Assembly (NCBI GenBank): GCA_018655525.1
Contig: JABIJM010000020.1
Location: 18,980 to 82,979, forward strand
From: Candidatus Woesearchaeota archaeon
GTDB taxonomy: Archaea; Nanobdellota; Nanobdellia; Woesearchaeales; GW2011-AR9
Length of the DNA stretch: 64,000 nt
Reading direction: 5' to 3'
Shown: positions 26,861 to 35,339 of the stretch, piece after piece
Numbering within the stretch: the stretch's first letter is position 1
Layout: each line of letters begins with the position of its first letter
Translations under genes and position numbers: made by a program
The notes under the pieces: generated by a model
Seen by the model: only the letters and a program-made list of their open reading frames with translations
The model's database searches: none
Told to the model about the DNA's origin: nothing

Positions 26861-26971
26861 TGATGAAGAAGAAATGTGCGATTTAAATATATTTTAGTTT
26901 TTTGATGTGTATTTTGGAGTGGTTGTTTTGAAAAGGGATATTTTTTAAAGATTTATTATTTTCTTAATTGC

Positions 26972-27487
26972 ATGATTGAATTAATCCTCAAAAGTCTGTA
27001 CTTCTTTCTTCCCGCATATTTTGCAAATATGGCGCCAGTTTTTGTGAAGAAAATTCCTTTCTTAGACAGACCTATTTGGACTAAGAAACTTGGAACGCAT
27101 AAAACATGGAGAGGCGTTGTTTCTGCAGTTGTATTTGGAGGATTCGTTTTCTGGTTACAAAAAGTCGCATATGTTGCTGGATTCAGAAGTTTAGCAGTAA
27201 TTGATTATAGTGATTTTTCTATTGTGTTAGGATTATTGTTAGGTTTCGGTGCAATCTTTGGAGATGCGGTGAAGAGTTATTATAAACGGATAGCAGAGAT
27301 CAAGGAAGGAAACCCATGGCCCGTGTTTGATCAGATCGATTTTGTTGTTGGAGGGTTGGTGTTTAGTTGGTTTGTCTATGTTCCGCAAGCAGAAGTTGCA
27401 TTGATTGTTTTGGTGTTAAGTCCTTTATTACATTTCTTAATTAATTATTGTGGGTATTTATTAGGGATTAGAAAAGTCAAGTATTAG
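26972..27487 (+). CDS. carS: CDP-archaeol synthase
   Basis: A 171-residue membrane protein with about five hydrophobic helices. Family marks are GTHKTWRG (about 46-53) and GAIFGDAVKSYYKR with GNPWPVFDQIDFVVGG (about 88-125). CarS uses CTP to activate digeranylgeranylglyceryl phosphate, the step before polar head groups are added to archaeal ether lipids. It faces the CDP-alcohol phosphotransferase gene tail to tail with a 4-base overlap, so the two consecutive steps of lipid synthesis are neighbours. Identification is firm. Confidence 0.94.
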   Translation: MIELILKSLYFFLPAYFANMAPVFVKKIPFLDRPIWTKKLGTHKTWRGVVSAVVFGGFVFWLQKVAYVAGFRSLAVIDYSDFSIVLGLLLGFGAIFGDAVKSYYKRIAEIKEGNPWPVFDQIDFVVGGLVFSWFVYVPQAEVALIVLVLSPLLHFLINYCGYLLGIRKVKY

Positions 27488-28041
27488 TTTATTTTCTTTA
27501 TTACATGTTGTAATTGCATTACTAACGAATAGACAGCTACAACACCTGCTGTTAAATATCCAATAATAAGTAATGTTGTTTCGTAAGGAAAGCCAGGAAA
27601 GGTTGCAACTGCTAAAACTGCCAATGAAGATGTTCTAAGGTACCATGTAGGATAATCTCTTGTTACGTGGAAGAAGATTGCGATTGCATAGAGTCCTGCA
27701 ATGATATAAGGATAGAAATCCAGTAAATAATAACCTAATTTAATCAATAATAATACGGCAATAAAATTATCTGTGATGAGATCAAAGTATTTCCCTGTAA
27801 TCGTTTCTTTGGTTCGTCTTGCTAAGACACCATCAAATCCATCAAGAATTAAATGTGAGATGCCGAAGATGATAAAGTAGACATAATTATCAAATAGAAA
27901 GTAGACTGAAAGTAATCCCGAGATTAAAGATAAGGTTGTTAACATGTTTGGCGTAACACCAAGTTTTAGTAAGAATGACGAAATTGGTCCTAGGTACTTG
28001 CTCCGTGAATGTCTTGAAGATTCTACAATTTTCTGAAACAT
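27484..28041 (-). CDS. CDP-alcohol phosphotransferase (archaeal phospholipid synthesis)
   Basis: A 185-residue membrane enzyme. The family signature DG-x2-AR-x8-G-x3-D-x3-D is seen as DGVLARR followed by GKYFDLITD (about 69-89). It transfers a head group from or to CDP-archaeol; candidates are archaetidylinositol-phosphate, archaetidylglycerol-phosphate or archaetidylserine synthase, which cannot be separated by eye. About five hydrophobic segments follow. Its 3' end overlaps carS by 4 bases on the opposite strand. Confidence 0.87.
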   Translation of the reverse strand: MFQKIVESSRHSRSKYLGPISSFLLKLGVTPNMLTTLSLISGLLSVYFLFDNYVYFIIFGISHLILDGFDGVLARRTKETITGKYFDLITDNFIAVLLLIKLGYYLLDFYPYIIAGLYAIAIFFHVTRDYPTWYLRTSSLAVLAVATFPGFPYETTLLIIGYLTAGVVAVYSLVMQLQHVIKKIN

Positions 28042-28108
28042 AGAGAAATATATATAAAGTAGAACTATAAAAAGGTAATGTTGGTTCTGGTGTCCATAAT
28101 ACTATAAA

Positions 28109-28387
28109 ATGACTGAAAAATTATACCAAGTAGAAACGGAAAAGGCAATCGCGAAGATTAAGGAAGTTGAAGCGAAAACTGTATGTATTCAACTACCTGA
28201 TGGGATGAAACCGTATGCGAATGAAATTGAAGCTGAATTAGTTCGTGCAACAGGTGTAAGAGTTTTAATTTGGTTGGGAAGCAATTTTGGTGCATGCGAC
28301 ATCCCTTTAGGTTTAGAAAGAATGAAGGTTGATCTTTTGATTAGTTGGGGACATAATAAGTTTGTTAAGAGGGTAGAAGGATGGTAA
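28109..28387 (+). CDS. dph2: Diphthamide synthase Dph2, N-terminal part (split gene)
   Basis: A 92-residue ORF matching the first third of archaeal Dph2 (CIQLPDGMKPYANEIEAEL, then GSNFGACDIPLG with Cys63, the first of three 4Fe-4S ligands). Dph2 attacks S-adenosylmethionine to put a 3-amino-3-carboxypropyl group on a His of elongation factor 2. The frame stops at 28385-28387 within ATGGTAA, where the next ORF starts one frame back. The second ORF has the other two Cys. Either the protein is made as two chains or a frameshift joins them. Confidence 0.85.
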   Translation: MTEKLYQVETEKAIAKIKEVEAKTVCIQLPDGMKPYANEIEAELVRATGVRVLIWLGSNFGACDIPLGLERMKVDLLISWGHNKFVKRVEGW

Positions 28388-29136
28388 ATGTATTATTCTT
28401 AGATGCACCGTACTCTGGAAAAGTGGAATTATGTCAAGAGACCTTAGATTATATTACAAAATTCAAAAAAGTAGCATTATATGCGTCCGTACAGTTTGTT
28501 GGTAAATTGGAAAGAGTTGAAGAACAATTGAAAGAAATTGGCGTTGAGTTTGTAACCTCTAAAGCTGATAGAACATCTGTGAAATCTCAATTATTAGGAT
28601 GTGATAGCTATCATGATTCTTTACGTTTAGAAGATGATTTTGACGCGTACCTGTATATTGGTGATGGAAAGTTTCATCCGCTTGCGTTAGTCTATGGTCA
28701 AAAAGATTTGAAAGAAATGAAAGAGATTGTACGAAATGATCCTCTTCAAGAGAAGATGTTTCTTATGGGCGTTGATGAGATTGCAGGCATTCTGAGAAAG
28801 TATAGAGGGTCTTTAGTGAAATTTTTATCTAAGAGTGTTGTTGGTGTGATTGTCACAATCAAACCAGGTCAAGAGCAATTTCGTCCTGCATTAGCGTTAG
28901 AAGAAAAGTTTCCAGACAAGAAATTTCATTATTTTATTGACAATAATGTGTCATTTGACCAATTAGAGAATTTCAATTTTATTGATACGTGGATTAATAC
29001 ATCATGTCCTCGCGTTGGATTTGACGACCAAGAGAAGTTTCAGAGAGGGGTTGTAAATTTGAATGATGCGTACTTTGCTGCTGAGATATTGGCCAAAGGT
29101 AGTGTTTTAAACAGAGTGTCAAAAAAGAAAAATTGA
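28381..29136 (+). CDS. dph2: Diphthamide synthase Dph2, C-terminal part (split gene)
   Basis: A 251-residue ORF continuing Dph2 from the first Rossmann-like repeat onward. It carries two iron-sulfur Cys, LLGCDSYHD (Cys74) and INTSCPRVGFDD (Cys209), which with Cys63 of the upstream ORF complete the three ligands. The start ATG overlaps the upstream stop (ATGGTAA, 7-base overlap), the arrangement of coupled translation. No further frame damage is visible in 251 codons, which argues against a decaying pseudogene. A sequencing error at the joint cannot be excluded. Confidence 0.86.
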   Translation: MVNVLFLDAPYSGKVELCQETLDYITKFKKVALYASVQFVGKLERVEEQLKEIGVEFVTSKADRTSVKSQLLGCDSYHDSLRLEDDFDAYLYIGDGKFHPLALVYGQKDLKEMKEIVRNDPLQEKMFLMGVDEIAGILRKYRGSLVKFLSKSVVGVIVTIKPGQEQFRPALALEEKFPDKKFHYFIDNNVSFDQLENFNFIDTWINTSCPRVGFDDQEKFQRGVVNLNDAYFAAEILAKGSVLNRVSKKKN

Positions 29137-29190
29137 TTATTAATACAATATACTCCCTTCATTCTGTTCAATTTCTTTTTTGAACACGCC

Positions 29191-29215
29191 AGTATTCCAT
29201 TATTGATGGAATACT
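29191..29215. promoter_or_regulatory. Perfect 10-bp hairpin upstream of the H1-like gene
   Basis: AGTATTCCAT and ATGGAATACT pair perfectly around the loop TATTG. It lies between the dph2 stop (29136) and a TATA box (TTTAAATAC, about 29243) of the H1-like gene. It has no T-run, so an operator is as likely as a terminator. Confidence 0.5.
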
Positions 29216-29331
29216 CAGCGTTTAAGCACGACAAAAAAGAAAGGTTTAAATACTTATTTTATTTCTTCTACGTCAGAAAACAGAGATTAGTTAACACAAT
29301 TACAAAAAAACAAGAAAAAGAGGGATATAAA

Positions 29332-29814
29332 ATGGCAGCACAAGTTGTAGCAAAAGTCGGTGTAAAAAAAGAAAAAGGATGGCTATACTTCTTAGATAAA
29401 AACGGAAACGTTTCAGCAGCAGAAATGAGTAGAGCTGGTCGAAAGAAAGGAAGAGCTAAAAAGAAAGTAGTAGCAAAAGTTGGTGTAAAGAAAGAATCTG
29501 GATACCTATACTTCATTGATAAGAAGGGAAATGTTGCACGAGCTAAAATGGCACGTGGAAGAAAAAAAGGTAAAAAGAAAGTAGCTAAGAAGAAAAAAGT
29601 TGCGAAGAAGAAACCAGCTAAGAAAAAAGCGGCTAAAAAGAAACCAGCTAAGAAAAAAGTAGCTAAGAAGAAGCCTGCTAAGAAAAAAGCACCTGCTAAA
29701 AAGAAGAAAGTAGCAAAAAAGAAACCAGCTAAGAAAAAAGCACCGGCTAAGAAGAAAAAAGTTGTAAAGAAAAAAGCAGCTAAGAAGAAGCCAGCTAAAA
29801 AGAAAAAGCGGTAA
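29332..29814 (+). CDS. Histone H1-like lysine-rich DNA-binding protein with duplicated N-terminal module
   Basis: A 160-residue very basic protein. Two copies of a ~25-residue module (VAKVGVKKEKGWLYFLDK, about 5-22, and VAKVGVKKESGYLYFIDK, about 44-61), each followed by GNV and RAKM-type residues, precede an ~85-residue tail of AKKK and PAKKK repeats. The tail resembles the C-terminus of eukaryotic H1 and bacterial Hc1-type proteins and should bind DNA without sequence preference. The ATG at 29332 is preferred over an upstream frame because GAGGGATATAAA precedes it and a TATA box lies ~85 bases upstream. The antisense Phe/Leu-rich frame is a shadow. Confidence 0.82.
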   Translation: MAAQVVAKVGVKKEKGWLYFLDKNGNVSAAEMSRAGRKKGRAKKKVVAKVGVKKESGYLYFIDKKGNVARAKMARGRKKGKKKVAKKKKVAKKKPAKKKAAKKKPAKKKVAKKKPAKKKAPAKKKKVAKKKPAKKKAPAKKKKVVKKKAAKKKPAKKKKR

Positions 29815-29887
29815 ATTTCTTTAATTTTATTTTTTTTTATTTTATATTTTCTATATATTTTTAAATAAGTGATGTTTCTCATAATAA

Positions 29888-30151
29888 ATGGCAGATAAAC
29901 ATCTTAATGATTTAGTTTTAGAGATAGGTGATGCAGGTGGAGAAAAAAGAATTCAAGTATCTAGTTCCAAAATGGGTTCTGGAATTGGTCTTATAACACA
30001 CCAATCCATAAAAGAACCGGGGATAGAGATACTATTTGGGGAAGGATATGCACATAGAAGGTTAGAGTCCTCCGCAAATGGAAATGGATATGCATTAGCA
30101 GAATTAACAGATAAAGGTTACATATTATATGAAGAGCTACAAACTCCCTAA
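29888..30151 (+). CDS. Hypothetical protein, 87 residues
   Basis: Not recognised. It starts MADKHLNDLVLEIGDAGG and reads like a small beta-rich soluble protein (RIQVSSSKMGSGIGLI, GIEILFGEGYAHRRLESS). Its end overlaps the start of the dihydrouridine synthase gene by 23 bases in another frame, suggesting coupling. A TATA-like TTTTTAAATAAG (about 29857) lies ~25 bases upstream. Confidence 0.55.
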   Translation: MADKHLNDLVLEIGDAGGEKRIQVSSSKMGSGIGLITHQSIKEPGIEILFGEGYAHRRLESSANGNGYALAELTDKGYILYEELQTP

Positions 30152-31097
30152 ATTCGCAAGTAAAGCATTCTTTGCTCCAATGGCAGGTGTTAGTGATCCT
30201 GCATTAAGGTTAGTATGTAAAGAACTAGGCGCTGGTCTCGTTGTTACGGAATTTGTGAATGTACATGCGATTTCTGCAAAAGAAAAACAATTAGGAGCAG
30301 ATAGAATCATGGAGTTTGTTGAGTTTTCTGAAAAAGAGAGACCATTATCTGTGCAATTGTTTGGATCTGATTTGAAGAAGATAGAAGAAGCTGTTAAAGT
30401 TGTGACAAAACATTTTGATTTGATTGATTATAACATGGGCTGTCCTGCGCCACATATCACTTCAGAAATGGCATGTAGTGCTCTGTTACAAGAACCTGAG
30501 TTGACACGTAAGATCTTTAAGACGTTGGTTAAGCATTCTACTGTGCCTGTTTCTGTGAAGATTAGATCTGGGATTTCATCACCTGACAAGTATTTAGAAA
30601 TTGGTAAAATAGCAGAGGAAGAAGGTTTGGCTATGATTACATTACATCCACGAACTGTGAAACAAGGATACTCTGGGAAATCCGATTGGACCTTGATTAA
30701 GAAGTTGAAAGAATCTGTTAAGATTGCTGTATGTGGTAATGGTGATATTGAAACTCCAAAAGATGCTGCACGTATGTTGAAAGAAACAGGTTGCGATTAT
30801 GTGATGATTGGTAGAGCGGCAGCAAAGAATCCTTTTATCTTTAAGCAGGTGAATCAGTATATAAATACTGGAAAGTATTCTAAGATTTCAGAAAGAGCAA
30901 GGTTGAAGTATTTCTTTAAGTACGTTGAATATACGAAGAAGTATAAGAACATCAAAGTTTCTTCCATTAGAATGCAAGCAATGAATTTTAGTAAAGGATG
31001 TGTAGGTGGGAAAGAGTTACGTGGAGCTTTGATTCCTGTGAAGACGCTTGATGGGATTGAAGCTTTGATGAAGAAGTTTTATAATGGGTTGGCGTGA
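30129..31097 (+). CDS. dus: tRNA-dihydrouridine synthase
   Basis: A 322-residue FMN-dependent enzyme that reduces uridines in the tRNA D-loop. Motifs: FFAPMAGVSDPALRL (about 14-28), DYNMGCPAPH (about 97-106), the catalytic Cys region SEMACSALL (Cys about 112), VKIRSG (about 144), HPRTVKQGYSGKSDW and the FMN phosphate loop CGNGDI...VMIGRAAAKNPF (about 200-240). Length is typical. It overlaps the upstream 87-residue gene by 23 bases. The next ORF could begin within its last codons, but a start at 31165 is more likely. Confidence 0.93.
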   Translation: MKSYKLPKFASKAFFAPMAGVSDPALRLVCKELGAGLVVTEFVNVHAISAKEKQLGADRIMEFVEFSEKERPLSVQLFGSDLKKIEEAVKVVTKHFDLIDYNMGCPAPHITSEMACSALLQEPELTRKIFKTLVKHSTVPVSVKIRSGISSPDKYLEIGKIAEEEGLAMITLHPRTVKQGYSGKSDWTLIKKLKESVKIAVCGNGDIETPKDAARMLKETGCDYVMIGRAAAKNPFIFKQVNQYINTGKYSKISERARLKYFFKYVEYTKKYKNIKVSSIRMQAMNFSKGCVGGKELRGALIPVKTLDGIEALMKKFYNGLA

Positions 31098-31164
31098 ATA
31101 TATATCGTTGATATTTAATATTCTTTTCCACAAATTTATTAAACTTTCATCCTACCTAAAACAC

Positions 31165-31791
31165 ATGGATTATGATAAAAAATTAAGAAAAGCGTCAAGG
31201 TTAGTTCATAGAATCAATAATTTTCCTTCAGATAATAGATTAGTTCAAACCTTAGAAGCTATTGAATTCACTAAAGAGTTATATGATTCTCATAGAACAC
31301 CGGAAACCGTTGATATTCTAGTATCTGCCATATGTCATGCTAATAATTTTGAAGCAGCTGCAAAATTATTAGATGAAGAATTAGAAAGATTCCCAGATGC
31401 TAGTGAACTTCATTACGATGTAGCAGAAATTCATTTAGCTCTTTATCATCAAAGTGAACCAAAAAATCTTGATTTCTTATTAATAGCAAAAAATCACATT
31501 AAGCAAGCTGGCAATCTTTCACCAAGAGATGGACGATTTCATATGACTCTTGCCGATATTTATTGGTATGAAAGGAAAGAGATTGGTTCTTTTATAGAAT
31601 ATAAAAAAGCTGAAAGAAAGTTAAGTTTTTCACACTCAACCCCATTCACTGAAACATCAAGAAAAAAACATTTAGCAAATGCAAAAAAAGCAATGAAAGG
31701 TATTCAAGAACTTAGAGGACCGATCCTTACCTCTAAATACTGGCCAATGGGAGATGGTAGATATCATGACATGGGAATACTTGGTAGGTAA
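31165..31791 (+). CDS. TPR-like helical protein, 208 residues
   Basis: An all-helical soluble protein that starts MDYDKKLRKASRLVHR. Helix pairs such as VDILVSAICHANNFEAAAKLLDEEL and ELHYDVAEIHLALYH, then DGRFHMTLADIYWYE, have the spacing and Ala/Leu/Tyr pattern of tetratricopeptide repeats (about 45-150). TPR proteins are scaffolds for other proteins. An in-frame start at 31084 lies inside dus; I prefer 31165, which follows a TATA-like AAATTTATTAAAC by ~30 bases. Partner unknown. Confidence 0.65.
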   Translation: MDYDKKLRKASRLVHRINNFPSDNRLVQTLEAIEFTKELYDSHRTPETVDILVSAICHANNFEAAAKLLDEELERFPDASELHYDVAEIHLALYHQSEPKNLDFLLIAKNHIKQAGNLSPRDGRFHMTLADIYWYERKEIGSFIEYKKAERKLSFSHSTPFTETSRKKHLANAKKAMKGIQELRGPILTSKYWPMGDGRYHDMGILGR

Positions 31792-31856
31792 AGTATTTTC
31801 AACATGTCTAAAATTTTAGTGCATAAAAATATAAACTCATCCACTTTCTCAGAGAG

Positions 31857-32339
31857 ATGGATTACTTTGCACACATTGCCTGGAGTTACATTCTCTTCAA
31901 TAAAACAAAGAAGCCATTCTATGCAATTTTGTTTGGAGTTCTTCCAGACTCTCTTTCTTGGTTATTTTTTACAATCTATCTTTTATTTAAAGGAGAATCA
32001 TTTCAGCAAGCTGCTGGAGGTATTCCAGATTGGGTGTTTACCTTATACAACATATCCCATAGTATGTTTACATTTCTTTTAGTATTGGGTATTGTATATT
32101 TAATCTGGAGAAAAATTCCAATTTATATCTGGGCATGGCCTATTCACATCTTAATAGATATTCCTACACATACGCGAGAGTTTTTGCCTACTCCATTCCT
32201 ATGGCCGGTTTCTGAATGGGTTTTTCCAGGGATTAGTTGGGGCACACCTTGGTTTATGTTTACCAATTGGACTATTATTACATTTGTCCTTATTTCACTT
32301 TATATTTTAAAGAAGAGGAAAAAGAATACAATAATTTAA
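31857..32339 (+). CDS. DUF457/YdjM-like membrane protein, putative metal-dependent hydrolase
   Basis: A 160-residue membrane protein with about four helices. It opens with MDYFAHIAWSYILF and has FGVLPDSLSWLF, HSMFTFLLVL, and HILIDIPTHTREFLPTPFLWP, the His/Asp pattern of the YdjM-type (LexA-regulated, DUF457) family, in which D and H residues may bind metal. The activity of this family is not established to my knowledge. It is a single gene; its stop is one base from the metallopeptidase stop on the other strand. Confidence 0.75.
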   Translation: MDYFAHIAWSYILFNKTKKPFYAILFGVLPDSLSWLFFTIYLLFKGESFQQAAGGIPDWVFTLYNISHSMFTFLLVLGIVYLIWRKIPIYIWAWPIHILIDIPTHTREFLPTPFLWPVSEWVFPGISWGTPWFMFTNWTIITFVLISLYILKKRKKNTII

Positions 32340-32340
32340 C

Positions 32341-34530
32341 CTACTTTTTACAATTTGTTTTATACAAGATACATGGTCCACAAGGATTCTTTTGACAATA
32401 CTCTCCATCGGGAGGAAGAATTGATTCATATCTCTTTCTTGCTTTTTCTTCCATCCAGGTTGGAGGGTTAACATTCATAACTCTATCATATTCCAATTGT
32501 GCTAAATTAGGATGACGTCTAGCTTGTTCAGGAGGAAGTTCAGAATAGGTTGCAGAAACTTCAGGAAAATTTTTAAAACCGTAAGTAAACGAGTAAGGGT
32601 ATAATCCTGTTTTTCTTTTAATTAAATTTTCATAACGCTGACCATATTCTTCTGCTCCTTTTCTCTTCTTTAAACCATTTCCCAAATAATGAAGATTATA
32701 AGATAATGCTTTTTTTTCTCCTAATTCTAATTTAGCAAAATTGACCTTTCTTGATCCTTTAAAAGAATTAACATCTTGTTGTAATCTCTTAAATTCTGGA
32801 TCCTCTGATAATTCTCTACCTATCTTCAACAATTCTTGATTATATAAATCACTAAGTTTAGGAGGTAATTTATCCTTGGAGATACTATTTACATCAGAAG
32901 AATATTTATCCGATACATATATATCTACAACATGAACAAATTCATGATCTAAAGTTTGCAACACATTATGTCCCCTACCAGGTTTATCATTTCTAGTTGC
33001 AGAATCCATCGTTCTTTCTCCGGCAGTTATCCGACCAAACCCAGCGCCAGCATTTTTTCTAGTATCAAAATAAACATTTTTTACATATTTTTCAATTCCT
33101 GGTTTTTCTCTTAACCATTGATCCCAACCTTGGGCCATGTTAGCAGTAATTTCACGATAGTTAAAATTATAATTACGTTCATCAATATCGGGTTTATTAA
33201 ATTTAATTCCAGGAAATTTAGCTTGTAAATCCGCAGTAGTTTTCATCATATTAACATCAATAGAATCAGAAACTTCCAATCCCTGTGACCTTTTTAACAC
33301 AGGTTCTCCTTCAATAAGATGTTCAAACCGGTTTGATGAACTGGTTCTGAACACATCTTCCAAGTTTCCTTTTGAAACAAGTTCAAAAGCAACACTATTC
33401 CTATCGTCAATTACACCTTCATAATTAAATAAATTTTGAGGAAGTTTAACATTAAGTTCTTTTCCGACAGCTATATCTAATCTACCAGTTTCAATCTTAA
33501 CATTACCACCATCATGATTATGTTTAACTAAAGGCGTTTTTCCAGATGAAGCTCTTGACTCTACTTTTAAACTATCACCGTTTGTGACAGTTATTTCCAT
33601 TGTATCTTTTTCACTGGGAACCAATTTTGGTGGTTTAGTTGAATAATCTCTCTTAACCATATTAAATAATTTATTTCCTGGCTGAGGAATTACTTTAACA
33701 GTATTATCTGTTGTCGATTTAATGTCTAAATGATTATTTGAAATAGAAACATAATTTCCAGAAGATTTTTTAGTTGAGTCAAGGTAAATGTTAATTGGTT
33801 CTTTTCCAGCTACAATATTATAATAACCTACCTGAGCGGTAGTTCCTGGTTTAACAAAAGCTTGGCCATTTTTAAAACTAAGTTGTTGAACAGTATAGGT
33901 TTCACCACGTTTAGTTTTATAATCAATATCTTTAGTTAAAGTAAAACTGTCTTGTTTAGTAACGGTTTTTTCATTAATGGTTGCTGGTTTTAAAACCTGA
34001 ATCACACCATTTTCATCAACTGTTATTTCCCACTCTTTTTTTCCTTCAAGTTGAAAACTCCCTTCTTTAGATTTTAGAATCCCATTTTCTATTTTTGCTT
34101 CTTTCCCTAAACTAACAACCATTACACCGGTCTTAGATTTAATTGCTTCCCTTGCTTTAGCTTCATCAACGTCATTGACCAAATCACCAATTTTTTCTAA
34201 ATCGTAACTGATTTGTTCAGCAGTTAGTTGTTTACCTTTTCCTGATAGGATAGCTTTAGCACTATCAACCTTTTCTGCATATTCTGAAGGAATATTATTC
34301 AAATTTAAGGAGGGGTTATTATAATCAATCTTATCAAAATCAACATTTTTCCAATCCGTGATTGTAGCATAATCTCCTTGAGCATAATTGAAATTATTGG
34401 GGTTGTCAGGATTAAAAGTATTTTGATCAATTACTGGATTAGGGGTAGAAGTATCATGATTAGTAGCAATTATAGAAATACTTACCAAAATAATAATAAG
34501 TACAAACATTAATATTTTATTCAATTTCAT
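32341..34530 (-). CDS. Secreted zinc metallopeptidase-like protein with beta-rich N-terminal region
   Basis: A 729-residue exported protein with an N-terminal signal (ILMFVLIIILVSISIIAT, about 6-23). Residues about 25-430 are low-complexity and beta-rich. The motif HEFVHVVD (529-536) is an HExxHxxD zinc site, the type seen in several secreted metallopeptidases; a downstream Glu in YGFKNFPEVSATYSELP (about 660) may be the third ligand or a related motif. Cys-rich C-terminus (CQKNPCGPCILYKTNC). Its ATG overlaps the stop of the upstream pilin-like gene (ATGA), so they are translated together. A role in surface or host-protein cutting is inferred. Confidence 0.68.
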   Translation of the reverse strand: MKLNKILMFVLIIILVSISIIATNHDTSTPNPVIDQNTFNPDNPNNFNYAQGDYATITDWKNVDFDKIDYNNPSLNLNNIPSEYAEKVDSAKAILSGKGKQLTAEQISYDLEKIGDLVNDVDEAKAREAIKSKTGVMVVSLGKEAKIENGILKSKEGSFQLEGKKEWEITVDENGVIQVLKPATINEKTVTKQDSFTLTKDIDYKTKRGETYTVQQLSFKNGQAFVKPGTTAQVGYYNIVAGKEPINIYLDSTKKSSGNYVSISNNHLDIKSTTDNTVKVIPQPGNKLFNMVKRDYSTKPPKLVPSEKDTMEITVTNGDSLKVESRASSGKTPLVKHNHDGGNVKIETGRLDIAVGKELNVKLPQNLFNYEGVIDDRNSVAFELVSKGNLEDVFRTSSSNRFEHLIEGEPVLKRSQGLEVSDSIDVNMMKTTADLQAKFPGIKFNKPDIDERNYNFNYREITANMAQGWDQWLREKPGIEKYVKNVYFDTRKNAGAGFGRITAGERTMDSATRNDKPGRGHNVLQTLDHEFVHVVDIYVSDKYSSDVNSISKDKLPPKLSDLYNQELLKIGRELSEDPEFKRLQQDVNSFKGSRKVNFAKLELGEKKALSYNLHYLGNGLKKRKGAEEYGQRYENLIKRKTGLYPYSFTYGFKNFPEVSATYSELPPEQARRHPNLAQLEYDRVMNVNPPTWMEEKARKRYESILPPDGEYCQKNPCGPCILYKTNCKK

Positions 34531-35291
34531 TTTGTCGCGAAGCGTAGACGAACATTTTCATTGTTTATCAAATAATTTTTATTTTCAATCTCAAATATGG
34601 AAGTATCATTTTCATTAGAAAAAATGTTTACCACCATGTCATTTTCAAAAGCTAGATTAGAGAAGCAAGTTAAACAAATTACTTCTTTATCTTGATTTTC
34701 AATTATTTTTCTTGCCATGATAATATTTTGATGAAAGTCAGGTGCAGGAGTAGATATAATGAAATTGAAAAGTTGAGTGGTTGACGATCCTTTAGAAAAG
34801 GTAAGAGGATAATTTGTACGAATAATGATCTTCTTTGAAGTTAAAGTTGCTTTACTCTGTGGCTTTTCTTCAGAGATTTTGTATCCTTGATTTTGAAAAG
34901 AGGTGAAATTATCCATACAATAATTTAACATAGCATCAACATATTTAGCTATTTCATTCGCGATTGTTTGATTTGAAGGAATAAGGTCTTTATCATTCAA
35001 AGAATAATAGGGAACATTATCAAATAAATTTTCTGTAGATTTTTCTGGGAGGATGAAGTACCCTCCTGAATAACTATTTGCTAAGATGGCAGCTTCGGTG
35101 GTACTTAGAATACATGAATGAACATATTCTTTTATTGAATCTTCAAATAAAATATTTTGTAATTCATTTTCTTCATTTAATTTAACTTCCTGGGTAGCTA
35201 GGTAAGAGTTCAAATAAATAAGGGCAAGTGCAAACATTAGTAAAGCAATTCCTAATATAATGAATACTGTAACTTGTCCTCTTTTTTGCAT
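34527..35291 (-). CDS. Membrane-anchored protein with pilin-like (KRGQVTVF) N-terminus
   Basis: A 254-residue protein starting MQKRGQVTVFIILGIALLMF. The KRGQ-TVFIILG start, with charged residues just before a long hydrophobic helix, resembles a class III (pilin-like) signal and is frequent in Woesearchaeota-type genomes by my recollection. The rest is an extracellular alpha/beta domain with a repeated Ser-Thr-rich middle. It is coupled through an ATGA overlap to the metallopeptidase-like gene downstream, so the two products probably act together at the surface. Confidence 0.65.
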   Translation of the reverse strand: MQKRGQVTVFIILGIALLMFALALIYLNSYLATQEVKLNEENELQNILFEDSIKEYVHSCILSTTEAAILANSYSGGYFILPEKSTENLFDNVPYYSLNDKDLIPSNQTIANEIAKYVDAMLNYCMDNFTSFQNQGYKISEEKPQSKATLTSKKIIIRTNYPLTFSKGSSTTQLFNFIISTPAPDFHQNIIMARKIIENQDKEVICLTCFSNLAFENDMVVNIFSNENDTSIFEIENKNYLINNENVRLRFATK

Positions 35292-35339
35292 AATAGAAAA
35301 TAAGTTTATTAGAATATTTAAATATGACTATTTAATTAG

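Noticed and set aside
29580..29812. Apparent tandem DNA repeat in the H1-like tail
   Set aside because: The repetition follows from AKKK/PAKKK codons in one frame and is not exact at the DNA level, so it is coding and not an array.
29268..29882. Long Phe/Leu-rich ORF antisense to the H1-like gene
   Set aside because: It is the mirror of the AAG/AAA/GCT-rich lysine tail, has no promoter or start signal of its own, and its composition is an artefact.
31804..32082. Plus-strand 92-codon ORF before the DUF457-like gene
   Set aside because: It overlaps the real membrane protein in another frame, with unnatural composition.
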